From: an uncultured Armatimonadota bacterium
GTDB taxonomy: Bacteria > Armatimonadota > Fimbriimonadia > Fimbriimonadales > Fimbriimonadaceae
Direction: 5' to 3'
NCBI GenBank assembly: GCA_903899015.1
Contig: CAIUHP010000079.1
Span: forward strand, 124,001-188,000
Length of the DNA: 64,000 bases
This document shows, piece after piece, positions 37,031 to 47,000 of this stretch. How positions within the stretch are numbered: the first letter of the stretch is position 1; every line of letters begins with the position of its first letter. The notes beneath the pieces were generated by a model. That model saw only the letters and a list, made by a program, of their open reading frames with translations. It did not search any database and was not told the DNA's origin. A program made the position numbers and the translations under genes.

Positions 37031-38319
37031 CGTTCGCCCTGATTGCACTGGTAGGATGCGGTGGGCAAAAGTCGGACCGCAAGCCGCAAACGGTCACCTC
37101 GAAGGATTCCGTAAAAAAAGAAGCGGATAAACCTCAGAATATCAACATCACGGGTGGTTCCACGACTTACAAGGGCTCAAAGAACGAGAACCAGTGGACC
37201 ATTCGTTGGAAGCAAGGGCTAGCAACTCTCACGCCAACCAACACGAAATCTAACGCCTACGGCGTGCTGAACTTGGTCGATGGTGAGATCTTTCGTGAAG
37301 CTAAAATCGCTAGCAAATTCAAGGCAGATCATGGAAGTGGAGATAAGCAGAAAAGTCAGCTAACGCTCGATAACCACGTTCTAGTTCAATCTCACGACCC
37401 GGCCGTGGATCTACGTTGCGATCATATCACGTACAGTGGCAAAGACAAAGTTCTGCGTGCAGTCGGAAACATTGGAATAGAGGGAACGATCAGCACCGTA
37501 GGTACGATTAACGAAGTGTGGGCAAGCCCCGATCTGAAGAAAATTGCCACCCCAGACATGTTTTTTGATATGAAGAGACTTCCTGTTGTCGCACTCGCCG
37601 CTGCTAGTAGTCTCGCGCTTGCTCAAGTATGGACAGACCATAAGGGTCTCACCATCAACGCGAAGAGCTGGAAATACGATCAAGTCAGTGCCCAATCGGT
37701 TTCCTACAAGTTTCAAAACGGCGTCACCATTCAATCCAAATCCGAAGGACTTTCCCTTCATTCCGACCAAATGGACTTGTTGGCAATGATGAAGCCTGGC
37801 ACCAAAGCTTACGTCGTGAACCATGCGATGGCAATTAAAGATGTGAGAATCATTAAGACGCTCACGTCCCCAGCGGGAACCCAAATTACTGACATTCAAG
37901 GGCCGAAGGCAGAATATATCGCGGGAGAATCCGAAAGCACGGTCAAGATGCTTGGCCAGACGACGATAAAAAATACCGATAACGTCCAAGGGCAAAGCAT
38001 GACAGCAACCGGCTCGTCGGGGTTGGCGATCTTAGAAGCGAAAGCGAACGTTGCACAAGGCAACGGGCTTAAAAAGGCAACCCTTCACGGCCCAGTCAAG
38101 ATAGTTTTCGTTCAGAATGCGACCAAAACCGAAGTGGCTTCTCAAATTGTAGGTACTGCGTCTCAGATGATTCTTGAAAATGTTGGCAATCAGAGAAAGA
38201 TCACGCTGATAGGCTCCGTTCACGTTGTCGGTCCCGGTACGGATGAGGTCGATAATGTCAATCGCGCCGTATTCACAAAGGACGCAAAAGGTCTTTGGCA
38301 CGTCCAGGCAACCCAATAA
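37006..38319 (+). CDS. LptC-like lipoprotein fused in frame to LptA/OstA-like periplasmic protein
   Basis: Frame open through STRYGPLAFALIALVGCGGQKSDRK (lipobox, from 37006, ATC) to 37264 ORF; internal signal peptide MKRLPVVALAAASSLALAQ at 37570; upstream of lptB. Confidence 0.6.
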   Translation: MSTRYGPLAFALIALVGCGGQKSDRKPQTVTSKDSVKKEADKPQNINITGGSTTYKGSKNENQWTIRWKQGLATLTPTNTKSNAYGVLNLVDGEIFREAKIASKFKADHGSGDKQKSQLTLDNHVLVQSHDPAVDLRCDHITYSGKDKVLRAVGNIGIEGTISTVGTINEVWASPDLKKIATPDMFFDMKRLPVVALAAASSLALAQVWTDHKGLTINAKSWKYDQVSAQSVSYKFQNGVTIQSKSEGLSLHSDQMDLLAMMKPGTKAYVVNHAMAIKDVRIIKTLTSPAGTQITDIQGPKAEYIAGESESTVKMLGQTTIKNTDNVQGQSMTATGSSGLAILEAKANVAQGNGLKKATLHGPVKIVFVQNATKTEVASQIVGTASQMILENVGNQRKITLIGSVHVVGPGTDEVDNVNRAVFTKDAKGLWHVQATQ

Positions 38320-38320
38320 G

Positions 38321-39256
38321 ATGAACCCGATAAAGTTGCTTCCGATAACCGTCCTCCTTACATCCCTTGCCGCGCAAGGAGTGGCAACTTACACGTACGA
38401 CGGCGGCCACATCGAGATTCGAAACTTTAAAGACTTGTCAGGCGACTGGACCGACGTGAAGGCGAGCGTGAATAACAAAGAAAAGCACGCTCATATCTCA
38501 GGCGAAGCAGCCAACTTTTCGCTTCCGGAAAAAGGCCTTTCGGTTACGGGAAATGTTCTTGATTTCCGATGGGCACAGGCTGATCCTAAAACCATCGAAC
38601 TCAGAGAAGGAACGATCGAAGGCAAAGCCGTCATTCACATGGATACTGAGAAAGGCTATCTGGCCAACCTCAAGTTTTCTGCAAGCAAGCACCTTCCGGC
38701 ACCCAAAGCTCCCGCGGAATTCCGAGTGAGTCAGCTTGAGACGGAAAAGATTCTCTACTCAGGACACGTCTCCCGAGGCACTCTCACGATGCCCACCGCG
38801 TGGAAGTACTCAGAGTCCGACTCGGGCGACGCCACCAAAGTGGAGGATAAGAAGACTTCCCACATCCATTTTGTACAGACCTTTAACTGCGATGCTGCCA
38901 ATGGTTTACTAGTCATTCGGCAAGGTCAAACAGGACAACTGGATCAAATCGAGTCAGGTCTTGCGGAGGGTCCAGTTCACTTTAAGTTCATTCGTGACGA
39001 GACCAATCTGGAAACCAAAGTGCTGACCCACACCAGTTACGTGGGAGTCGCAGACCGGGTTGAAATCAATATGCTCACCCAGCCGGGAACGGTAACTGCA
39101 AGCGGCCATGTTATTGTTGACGGGGATTCGAACGGCGCACTCACCAATTTCAAGGTCGACCGACTTGTCATGACTGTCAGTCCGCAGATGGAGCCGATAA
39201 GCGTTCAAATGTTCTCAGGAGTGACGACGGTCAAGTCTAAGGATGGATCACGTTGA
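38321..39256 (+). CDS. Secreted LptA/OstA-like protein
   Basis: MNPIKLLPITVLLTSLAAQGVA signal peptide, beta-rich, between lptA-like ORF and lptB; ATG 38321 (supplied ORF from 38225). Confidence 0.6.
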   Translation: MNPIKLLPITVLLTSLAAQGVATYTYDGGHIEIRNFKDLSGDWTDVKASVNNKEKHAHISGEAANFSLPEKGLSVTGNVLDFRWAQADPKTIELREGTIEGKAVIHMDTEKGYLANLKFSASKHLPAPKAPAEFRVSQLETEKILYSGHVSRGTLTMPTAWKYSESDSGDATKVEDKKTSHIHFVQTFNCDAANGLLVIRQGQTGQLDQIESGLAEGPVHFKFIRDETNLETKVLTHTSYVGVADRVEINMLTQPGTVTASGHVIVDGDSNGALTNFKVDRLVMTVSPQMEPISVQMFSGVTTVKSKDGSR

Positions 39257-40014
39257 AGATTGAAGGAATAAATTTACAGAAATCCTACCGAGGACGTCCA
39301 GTTGTTAACGGCGTTAACTTTGATATCTCGCAAGGCGAAATCGTGGGATTGCTCGGCCCTAACGGCGCAGGAAAGACAACGACCTTCTACATGACGGTCG
39401 GGCTCGTGCGTCCCTCGGGTGGCACGGTCATGTTTGACGATATCGACGTGACTAAGTGGCCGATGTATAAGCGGGCTCGTGCTGGAGTGGGTTATCTGCC
39501 TCAGGAACCGAGCGTCTTTCGAAAGCTGACCGTAGAAGATAACCTCCGTCTCGTACTTCAACTCGCGAAAAAGTCCAAGAAGGAGGCCGACGAGAAGATT
39601 GCAGAACTCGTGGAAGAACTCCACATCGGAAAAATCCTCCAAAGCACTGGCAACGTTCTCTCGGGCGGAGAACGTCGGCGCGTGGAAATTGCTCGAGCCC
39701 TGGCGGTGGAACCCAAGTTCATTCTGCTTGACGAGCCTTTCGCGGGAATTGACCCTGTCACCATTGAAGAAATTCAAGCGATACTCTTCCAGCTAAAGCA
39801 GCGCAATATCGGAGTCCTGATCACCGATCACAACGTGGGTGCCACTTTGCGAATTACGGATCGGAACTACATCCTCACAGACGGCAAGATCTTGGCTGCC
39901 GGCACGGGAGCCGAAATCTCCTCCAACGAACAGGTCCGAAAGCACTATCTTGGCCAGCAGTTCGACTTCAATGACGGCGACGACTCATCTTCAAATGGTG
40001 GTTCAAAGTCTTGA
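39253..40014 (+). CDS. lptB: LPS export ABC transporter ATP-binding protein
   Basis: LGPNGAGKTTTFYMTVGL, LSGGERRRVEIARALA, LLDEPFAGIDP, VLITDHNV. Confidence 0.95.
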   Translation: MKIEGINLQKSYRGRPVVNGVNFDISQGEIVGLLGPNGAGKTTTFYMTVGLVRPSGGTVMFDDIDVTKWPMYKRARAGVGYLPQEPSVFRKLTVEDNLRLVLQLAKKSKKEADEKIAELVEELHIGKILQSTGNVLSGGERRRVEIARALAVEPKFILLDEPFAGIDPVTIEEIQAILFQLKQRNIGVLITDHNVGATLRITDRNYILTDGKILAAGTGAEISSNEQVRKHYLGQQFDFNDGDDSSSNGGSKS

Positions 40015-40045
40015 TCCCCAATCCATGGTTTGGTGAGAACGCCCG

Positions 40046-41170
40046 GTGAAACAAATTGACCGGTTGATCCTGAAAGAGATCGTCGGACCCTGGGTTTTCG
40101 GCGTTGCCATGTTCTCGACGCTGCTCATGGCCGCGACTTATCTCAACCGGATCGCGGATTACATCGTTCACGGCTTACCCCTTAGCCTCGTCGTCAAAAT
40201 CACGCTCCTTCTCATGCCAGCGATGCTGGTGAATTCGTTTGCGATGGCAGTTCTCTTGGCAGGATTGCTCTCGTTTGGAAGGCTAAGTGGCGATAGTGAG
40301 ATTGTCGCCCTGCGGGCTGCGGGCGCAAGCATGATTCGCATCATTCGCCCCGTGATGGCGTTCTCATTCGTCATTGGCGTGGCGACATTCTTCTTCAACA
40401 ACAACGTTGTCCCGCCTGCGGCCGCCGAATCTCAAAAGCTCGTTCTAGACATCGCTAATAAGTCCCAAGGCGTCAAAGGTCAGCCCGTTTCTTTTCCACT
40501 TGTTCAAGACAAAAAAATGATGGGGCAGTTGATGGCCCAAGCATTTGATATTTCCCAGAGCACCCTGAATGGCGTCACGATTGTCGCGTACGACAAAGAT
40601 CTCAAGCCGTCGGTCTACCTGTGGTGCAACACGTTGGAATACATTCCCGACAAAACGCACCAGGGGCATGACAAATGGCACGCAAAGGGAGGAGGCTCGA
40701 TCATTCCCGCCGATGGTGGTCAAATTACTCACTTTGATGAGATGTGGCCCCAGCAAGTAGTTCAGCCAACCCAGTCCCCTGAAGACATCATCACTTTGAA
40801 TAACGGAGACATGAGCATCTATTCGATGGCTCAGATTCAGCACCAAATTGATCGAGGTCGTCGAGACAAGACATTGACCTCTGACCACATTCATAACCTA
40901 GAATATGGATACTGGAACAAGATCTCCGTCGCCGTTGCGGCCTTCATTTTCGGTGCCCTGGGAGCCGTTCTTGGAATTAGAAATCAAAGAGCGAGCACCG
41001 CGTCTGGATTTGCTTTGGCAATCGGAATTATCTTCGGATACTTTGCGCTTGCTAACTTTATGAACGTTTGGGCAATGAGTGGAGTCTTGCCAGCGTGGCT
41101 GGCTAGTTTTGCGCCCATTATTATTGGGTGTGTTGCTGCTGGGGTCCTTATGTGGCGGCGAAACAGTTAG
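40046..41170 (+). CDS. LptF/LptG family (YjgP/YjgQ) permease
   Basis: KQIDRLILKEIVGPWVFGVAMFS..., GRLSGDSEIVALRAAGASMIRI. Confidence 0.9.
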   Translation: MKQIDRLILKEIVGPWVFGVAMFSTLLMAATYLNRIADYIVHGLPLSLVVKITLLLMPAMLVNSFAMAVLLAGLLSFGRLSGDSEIVALRAAGASMIRIIRPVMAFSFVIGVATFFFNNNVVPPAAAESQKLVLDIANKSQGVKGQPVSFPLVQDKKMMGQLMAQAFDISQSTLNGVTIVAYDKDLKPSVYLWCNTLEYIPDKTHQGHDKWHAKGGGSIIPADGGQITHFDEMWPQQVVQPTQSPEDIITLNNGDMSIYSMAQIQHQIDRGRRDKTLTSDHIHNLEYGYWNKISVAVAAFIFGALGAVLGIRNQRASTASGFALAIGIIFGYFALANFMNVWAMSGVLPAWLASFAPIIIGCVAAGVLMWRRNS

Positions 41171-41179
41171 AGAGCTAGA

Positions 41180-42739
41180 TTGATCCAACTTGGCATTTTG
41201 ATCATGCTCGCCTTAATGGGCGGAGTCATCGGGCTTCTTGCTGACGTGGTCGGCAAGAAGCTTGGAAAGAAACGCCTGAGCATCGGGGGCTTGCGCCCCA
41301 AGCACACCGCCCAGTTGGGAACGTTCCTTCTTGGATTTGTGATCTCAATGGTCACCCAGCTTGCCGTACTGACCTTCAGTTCCGGTGTACGTGAATGGGT
41401 TTTGAAAGGGCCGCAAGTAGCCGCGAAACTTCAGCAAGCAAACGAGCGGCTCGACACCATTACCAAGGCATCGGATAAAGCAGCCAAACAAAACCAAACG
41501 CTGACTTCTCAGAATGCCAAGATTTCAAACGATCTCAAGTCACGACAACAGGATCTCAGCAAAGCTCAAGCCAGTTTGGCGGGCCTCAAAAAACAAATTA
41601 GTGCCCTGCAACCACAAATATCGAAGTTATCTTCCCTTGTTCGAAGCGGAAACAAGAAAATCACTGAGCTCAAAAAGTCAGAGCAGAACCTAAAGGCAGC
41701 CAAGATCCAAGGGGAGAAAAACCTCAAGGCTGTTCAAGCGGAGCAGAGACAAGCGAAGGATAAATACAATGCCATCCTAAAAGATAACAAGGCAGTTGAC
41801 AGCCGAAATCTTGAGCTTGTGCAAAAGCAAGACGATCTGATTGCAAAGCAGAAGGTGCTCCAGGGCGAGCAGGACCGGCTAAACAAAGAGCTGCAACAAA
41901 TTCAGGTCGATACGAAGTTGGTGACAGAGGCGCGTGATCGAACCCAACAAGAACTCACCGATTCTCAACAAAAACTAACTGACGCCAATAAACAATTATC
42001 TTCAGTTCGAGAAGAGCTTGCCTCGACGGAAGAAGCTTTAAAGAACTCCAACATCCGCGTTTCGGGCTGGAAGGAAATTTCCGCGATTGCCCGCCGCGAG
42101 TCGATGATCTATCGGATTGGAGAAGAGGTGGCTCGCCTTTCAGTTCGACCAGGCTTGAGAGAGGTAGCGGCACGGAGTGAACTCACTTCACTTGTACGAC
42201 GATGTCGAGTAGAAGCGCAAAGGCGAGGGGCTCACAGCACTCCCGATTTCCCCGTCGCGGGCATCTTCAATCACGTCGATCGAGACTCCCAGCAAACGAT
42301 CACGACGTCGGCCATTGAGGCTCAAATTCTTTCCGAAATTACCTCCGCCAAGACGGAGATGGTCCTCATTGCCTCGTCAAGCCTCAACGCATTTCGCGGT
42401 GAGCCTGTGTCACTGGAGATTACGGTTCTTCCAAACCCCTCGATCTATTCCGCAGGCCAGATTATTTCTGAGACTTTGATTGACGGCAACCGAGGAGACA
42501 CGGTTATTTCCGAACAGTTCTCCAAATTCCTTCAGCAGGGAGTGAAGGACCGTGCTATCAAGGATGGAATGATTCCGATCTCCAATAGTGATATCTCCTT
42601 TGGTGAGGTCACCTTGCCCGACGCACTCAGGGTGATTGAGATGCTCAAAAAGGCGGACCGAAAAGTCAGGCTCCAAGCTATTTCCTTAACGAATGTTCGT
42701 GCCGCCGACCCACTGAGAATCGACTTCAAACTTCGCTAA
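41180..42739 (+). CDS. DUF3084-type membrane/coiled-coil protein
   Basis: LIMLALMGGVIGLLADVVGKKLGKKRLSIGGLRPKHTA N-terminus, long coiled coil. Confidence 0.8.
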   Translation: MIQLGILIMLALMGGVIGLLADVVGKKLGKKRLSIGGLRPKHTAQLGTFLLGFVISMVTQLAVLTFSSGVREWVLKGPQVAAKLQQANERLDTITKASDKAAKQNQTLTSQNAKISNDLKSRQQDLSKAQASLAGLKKQISALQPQISKLSSLVRSGNKKITELKKSEQNLKAAKIQGEKNLKAVQAEQRQAKDKYNAILKDNKAVDSRNLELVQKQDDLIAKQKVLQGEQDRLNKELQQIQVDTKLVTEARDRTQQELTDSQQKLTDANKQLSSVREELASTEEALKNSNIRVSGWKEISAIARRESMIYRIGEEVARLSVRPGLREVAARSELTSLVRRCRVEAQRRGAHSTPDFPVAGIFNHVDRDSQQTITTSAIEAQILSEITSAKTEMVLIASSSLNAFRGEPVSLEITVLPNPSIYSAGQIISETLIDGNRGDTVISEQFSKFLQQGVKDRAIKDGMIPISNSDISFGEVTLPDALRVIEMLKKADRKVRLQAISLTNVRAADPLRIDFKLR

Positions 42740-42743
42740 GACC

Positions 42744-43160
42744 ATGAACGACAAGACGGTATTAGCGATTGATCCCGGAACCGCCAAATGCGGCATGGCA
42801 CTGGTCACAAGAAAGACTGGAGGCCAAATAAGCCTTGACTGGCGATTCATCGCCCGGACGGAAGACATCATTGCCGAAATGAGAAAGGCAAAGGAAATCC
42901 ATCCCTACGAACTCGTCATCATCGGCGGCGGAACGTTCAGCAACAAGATCGTCGCATTGATCCGAGATGAGTTGCCAGGGACCGCCATTCTAGTTGTCGA
43001 TGAACAAGATACAACGTTGCAAGCTCGCGAGCGCTATTGGTCATTTGTGAAACGAAGAGGTTGGCGATGCCTTTTGCCGTCAACGCTTCAAGTGCCGCCC
43101 GAACCAGTGGACGACTTCGTCGCCTTCATCCTTGCCGAACGTGTCCTTCAACAAGCCTAA
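42744..43160 (+). CDS. RuvC/YqgF-fold nuclease-like protein
   Basis: VLAIDPGTAKCGMALV, ELVIIGGG, DDFVAFILA; follows the DUF3084 gene. Confidence 0.7.
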   Translation: MNDKTVLAIDPGTAKCGMALVTRKTGGQISLDWRFIARTEDIIAEMRKAKEIHPYELVIIGGGTFSNKIVALIRDELPGTAILVVDEQDTTLQARERYWSFVKRRGWRCLLPSTLQVPPEPVDDFVAFILAERVLQQA

Positions 43161-43165
43161 CGCAA

Positions 43166-44197
43166 TCACTTAATCGTGATGCTGGAATAGAAGCGTTTGA
43201 CATCCGCTGAATCCAACAGACCTCTCGGAACCGTACAAGCAAATAAGTACAGTTTCCCGTCTTGAACCGCAACATCCACGCGCCCCTGAATGTCTCCATC
43301 GTCGTAAGTTACCGATCGGAAGTTAAGTTTATTGACCGTTACGGTGGTGAACGGATTGAATTTGACCGTGTCACCGTCATCGTTGATTCCGTATTTGCTC
43401 GCAATCAATTTATCAATCCCTTCTTCATCCAGTTGGTCGACGATTGCGGGTGTTAATTCGGCATAAACGGCCGTATACGAGACGTATCCAAATTCACCCG
43501 AGAATCCGACTGGCTTGATTTCATCGCCGCTGAAGTCCGGCACGTCGTCGGTCTCTTTCAATGCGACGGGAGTCCACACCGTTAAGTGTTTCTTAACGAG
43601 AACGGCATCTTCAGCGGTGGGCCCGAAGGATGTCATTTTGCCGGGGGCAATGTCTTTCGCAAGCTTGAAAGACTCAAAAACATGATTGACCGATGCGCTA
43701 TCAGGCATCTTGGTTCCAGAGAGCGCTAGCGTAAACATGCAGCTATTGGTCCGACAAATCCGATAGCGAAAGACGGTTCCATCATCCTTCTTTCCTTCAA
43801 CTTCGATCGCTGGGAATCCAGAAACGGTGAGATAGCTCAACTTCGAGAGCTTTGCTTCACTTAGCTCTACGAGTCCAAAGAGCTTGTCTTCAATTTTCGT
43901 CGCCACCGAATCAGCGGGATCTTCGTCTTTTTCAAATTCGCTTCTCAGGACCTGGAGACTGCAATCGGGCCACCCTTTCAAGTTAAGAGTGACGGATGAA
44001 AGTCGCTTTTGGGGAACCGTCGGATAGGAGATTAATCCGGTCCCTATCGGCACCGACAGCGATGGACCAACCTTAGTCTCGATGGACTTCCAAGGTGACG
44101 GAGTCAATTTCTTAACCTTGGTAGCGCTCTTCTGAACTCCACCCGCGAGGAGTACGGCCACAATCAATCCAAATTGAGAAAACTGCATGAGATCCAA
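43166..44197 (-). CDS. Hypothetical secreted protein
   Basis: N-terminal hydrophobic segment; full-length ORF in gap between neighbours; no family recognised. Confidence 0.65.
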   Translation of the reverse strand: MDLMQFSQFGLIVAVLLAGGVQKSATKVKKLTPSPWKSIETKVGPSLSVPIGTGLISYPTVPQKRLSSVTLNLKGWPDCSLQVLRSEFEKDEDPADSVATKIEDKLFGLVELSEAKLSKLSYLTVSGFPAIEVEGKKDDGTVFRYRICRTNSCMFTLALSGTKMPDSASVNHVFESFKLAKDIAPGKMTSFGPTAEDAVLVKKHLTVWTPVALKETDDVPDFSGDEIKPVGFSGEFGYVSYTAVYAELTPAIVDQLDEEGIDKLIASKYGINDDGDTVKFNPFTTVTVNKLNFRSVTYDDGDIQGRVDVAVQDGKLYLFACTVPRGLLDSADVKRFYSSITIK

Positions 44198-44372
44198 ATG
44201 ATAGTAGCGCTCAAAGAATAGTTTTTGCCCGCAATTTGCAGTCTCGACTGCGAAGTTAACCCACGTTTCTCAGCCTGTATGAGAACCACAAATATCCAGT
44301 TGGCCGCCAGTTATTTATTGTCTTATTACTGCTTTAACACGTGAAAAATCGGTCGGGAGGTAAACTAGCGTC

Positions 44373-46205
44373 ATGCCCTCCCTTATAAGAAACGTTGGTA
44401 TTATTGCGCACGTCGACCATGGTAAGACGACGCTCGTTGATGCCATTTTTAAGCAAGCTGGATTGTTCCGAGAAAACCAGCACATGGGCGAACGTATCAT
44501 GGACTCCAACGACTTGGAACGTGAAAAGGGCATCACGATCCTGTCGAAGGTAGCGTCCGTTCATTACAAGGAATATAAGATCAACATCGTTGACACTCCT
44601 GGCCACGCCGACTTCGGCGGAGAGGTCGAGCGAGTGCTTTCGATGGTTGACGGAGTTTTACTCATCGTTGATGCCAATGAGGGCCCGATGCCGCAAACCC
44701 GTTTCGTCTTAAAGAAAGCGTTCGAGAACGGCCTTAAGCCGATCGTTTGCATTAATAAAATTGACCGCGAGAATGCACAGCCGCTTCATGCGTACGATAA
44801 AACCCTCGATCTCTTTATCGATCTAGGCGCAAGCGAAGACGACCTGTTCTTCCCCCATCTCTACACTTCTGGACACGGTGGATTTGCCCGAGTAAGCCCT
44901 GACGGCAGCGAAAAGGACATGCGTGAACTTTTCGAGATGATCGTCAACTCGGTACCACCCCCTCCTGTATCCACCGACGGCGCTTTCCTACTTCAGGTCA
45001 ACAACCTGGATTACAGCGAGTACCTCGGCCGAATGTTTGGAGGAAAGGTTCTTAGAGGCACCTTGAAAGTGGGAGATCGAGTTCTCCAACTTCGAGATGG
45101 CTCTACCAAAACCAGCGGATTCAACATCACGAAGCTTTGGACATACGAAGGAATCGAACTCAAGGAAGTTGAATCGATTTCGGCGGGCGAAATTGCGATG
45201 ATGTCCGGTTTGGATAACGTTCTCATTTCCGACACCATCGCTCACGTTGAAGGTGCGGAAGCCCTTCCTGCGATCAAGGTTGAGCCCTCGACTTTGACGA
45301 TGAATTTCTATGCCAACAACTCTCCGCTCGCCGGAAAGGACGGAGGCAAATTCCTCACGATCCATAAAATTCGTGAGCGAGTCGAGAAGGAAGAAGCGAT
45401 CAGCGTTTCGATCAAGATCGATACCAATGCTGACAGCGACACGGTAAAAGTCAAGGCAAGAGGCGAATTGCAGCTTGCGATTTTGATTGAGACGATGAGA
45501 CGTGAAGGTTACGAAATGCAGATTTCTCGCCCGCAGGTTATCTTGCAGCGCAACGAGAAAGGCGGCATTGAAGAGCCTTGCGAAATCGCGATCCTCGAGC
45601 TTCCTGAAGAAGCAGTCGGTGTCGTCATGGAAGATTTGAGCCGACGAAAGGGAGAATTGCGCGACATGCGCAAGAACCCGAACGGCACAACTGTTCTTGA
45701 ATACGCTATTCCGACACGTGGATTGATCGGTTTCCGATCAAACTACCTCACCATGACTCGCGGTTTGGGTCTCGTGTCATCTCTCTTTGATGGCTACCAA
45801 CCGTACAAGGGTGAAATTCTTGGTCGAACTCAAGGTTCCTTGATTTCTAAGGACACTGGAAAGCTCACTCGGTACGCTTACGAAGACGTTCAAGAGCGAG
45901 GAACCCTGTTCTACGAAGTCGGCACCGACCTGTACGCGGGAATGATTTGCGGCGCCTGTGCTCGGGACGAAGACATGATCGTCAACGCCACCAAGCAGAA
46001 AGCGGCCAACAACATCCGGTCGGCAACGTCAGAACAGACGGCAAGCCTGGATCCGCACCGAGACTTCTCGCTGGAGCAGGCACTGTCATGGCTTCGCGAC
46101 GATGAACTTCTTGAGGTTACTCCGAAGCAGCTTCGCTTCCGAAAGAAGATCCTTGATCACAGTGAGCGACGAGTTTCTGAGCGACGCAACGAAGTCGTCG
46201 TTTAA
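44373..46205 (+). CDS. typA: Translational GTPase TypA/BipA
   Basis: [46 protein letters not shown]-terminal [16 protein letters not shown]. Confidence 0.97.
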   Translation: MPSLIRNVGIIAHVDHGKTTLVDAIFKQAGLFRENQHMGERIMDSNDLEREKGITILSKVASVHYKEYKINIVDTPGHADFGGEVERVLSMVDGVLLIVDANEGPMPQTRFVLKKAFENGLKPIVCINKIDRENAQPLHAYDKTLDLFIDLGASEDDLFFPHLYTSGHGGFARVSPDGSEKDMRELFEMIVNSVPPPPVSTDGAFLLQVNNLDYSEYLGRMFGGKVLRGTLKVGDRVLQLRDGSTKTSGFNITKLWTYEGIELKEVESISAGEIAMMSGLDNVLISDTIAHVEGAEALPAIKVEPSTLTMNFYANNSPLAGKDGGKFLTIHKIRERVEKEEAISVSIKIDTNADSDTVKVKARGELQLAILIETMRREGYEMQISRPQVILQRNEKGGIEEPCEIAILELPEEAVGVVMEDLSRRKGELRDMRKNPNGTTVLEYAIPTRGLIGFRSNYLTMTRGLGLVSSLFDGYQPYKGEILGRTQGSLISKDTGKLTRYAYEDVQERGTLFYEVGTDLYAGMICGACARDEDMIVNATKQKAANNIRSATSEQTASLDPHRDFSLEQALSWLRDDELLEVTPKQLRFRKKILDHSERRVSERRNEVVV

Positions 46206-46338
46206 GATCCCGGTCTAAAGACGAGAAGGGGGGCAGGTTTAAGATCTGCTCCCCTTCGTTTGTTTGGATGCTCGGATAAGTTGGAAGCGTAGCGAATCGA
46301 TGCCGTTCCACCTTGGCCCCAGGGGATAGAATAGACAC

Positions 46339-46947
46339 ATGATTCTGGTCATCGACAACTACGACTCGTTCACATACAACTTGGTCCAATATTTGGGGCA
46401 ATGTGACGTCGAGATTGTTGTTCGTCGCAACGACCAAATTGCGCTCGACGAGATTGCAAGATTGAAGCCCGCGGGAATCATGCTCTCACCAGGACCCTGC
46501 ACCCCTAAAGAGTCGGGTGTGTGCCTCAACATCCTGGCCGCGGCTCTTTCAAGCGATCCTGGGCCTTTTGGAGTGCCTCTGTTTGGCGTTTGCCTGGGCC
46601 ATCAAGCAATTGGCGAAGTTGCCGGCGGAGTGGTGAGGCAAGCAGTGAAGATCATGCACGGTAAGGCTTCGATGGTCACTCACGATGGGAAAGGACTTTT
46701 TGAGGGGATGCCCAATCCGTTCAGTGCAATTCGGTACCACTCACTCATCGTAACTGCCGACTCCATCCCACCAGGATTCATCGTGACCGCCACCTCAGAC
46801 GACGATCATGAAGTAATGGGTCTTCGACACAAGACCCTCCCGATAGAAGGTGTCCAGTTCCACCCCGAGTCCGTTTTGACGGAGCAAGGATTTAAGATCG
46901 TAGAGAACTTTGCCAAACGAGTCAAGCAAACTCTGGTGGCTGTCTAA
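46339..46947 (+). CDS. pabA: Glutamine amidotransferase, anthranilate/aminodeoxychorismate synthase component II
   Basis: MILVIDNYDSFTYNLVQYL, LSPGPCTP, FGVCLGHQAIGEV, GVQFHPESVLTEQG. Confidence 0.92.
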   Translation: MILVIDNYDSFTYNLVQYLGQCDVEIVVRRNDQIALDEIARLKPAGIMLSPGPCTPKESGVCLNILAAALSSDPGPFGVPLFGVCLGHQAIGEVAGGVVRQAVKIMHGKASMVTHDGKGLFEGMPNPFSAIRYHSLIVTADSIPPGFIVTATSDDDHEVMGLRHKTLPIEGVQFHPESVLTEQGFKIVENFAKRVKQTLVAV

Positions 46948-46949
46948 AC

Positions 46950-46982
46950 AAAAAGCCCGATGCTATCGGCATCGGGCTTTTT
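46950..46982. terminator. Hairpin terminator between convergent genes
   Basis: AAAAGCCCGATGC tatcg GCATCGGGCTTTT. Confidence 0.85.
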
Positions 46983-47000
46983 GTTCGATTTGAGCTTAAT

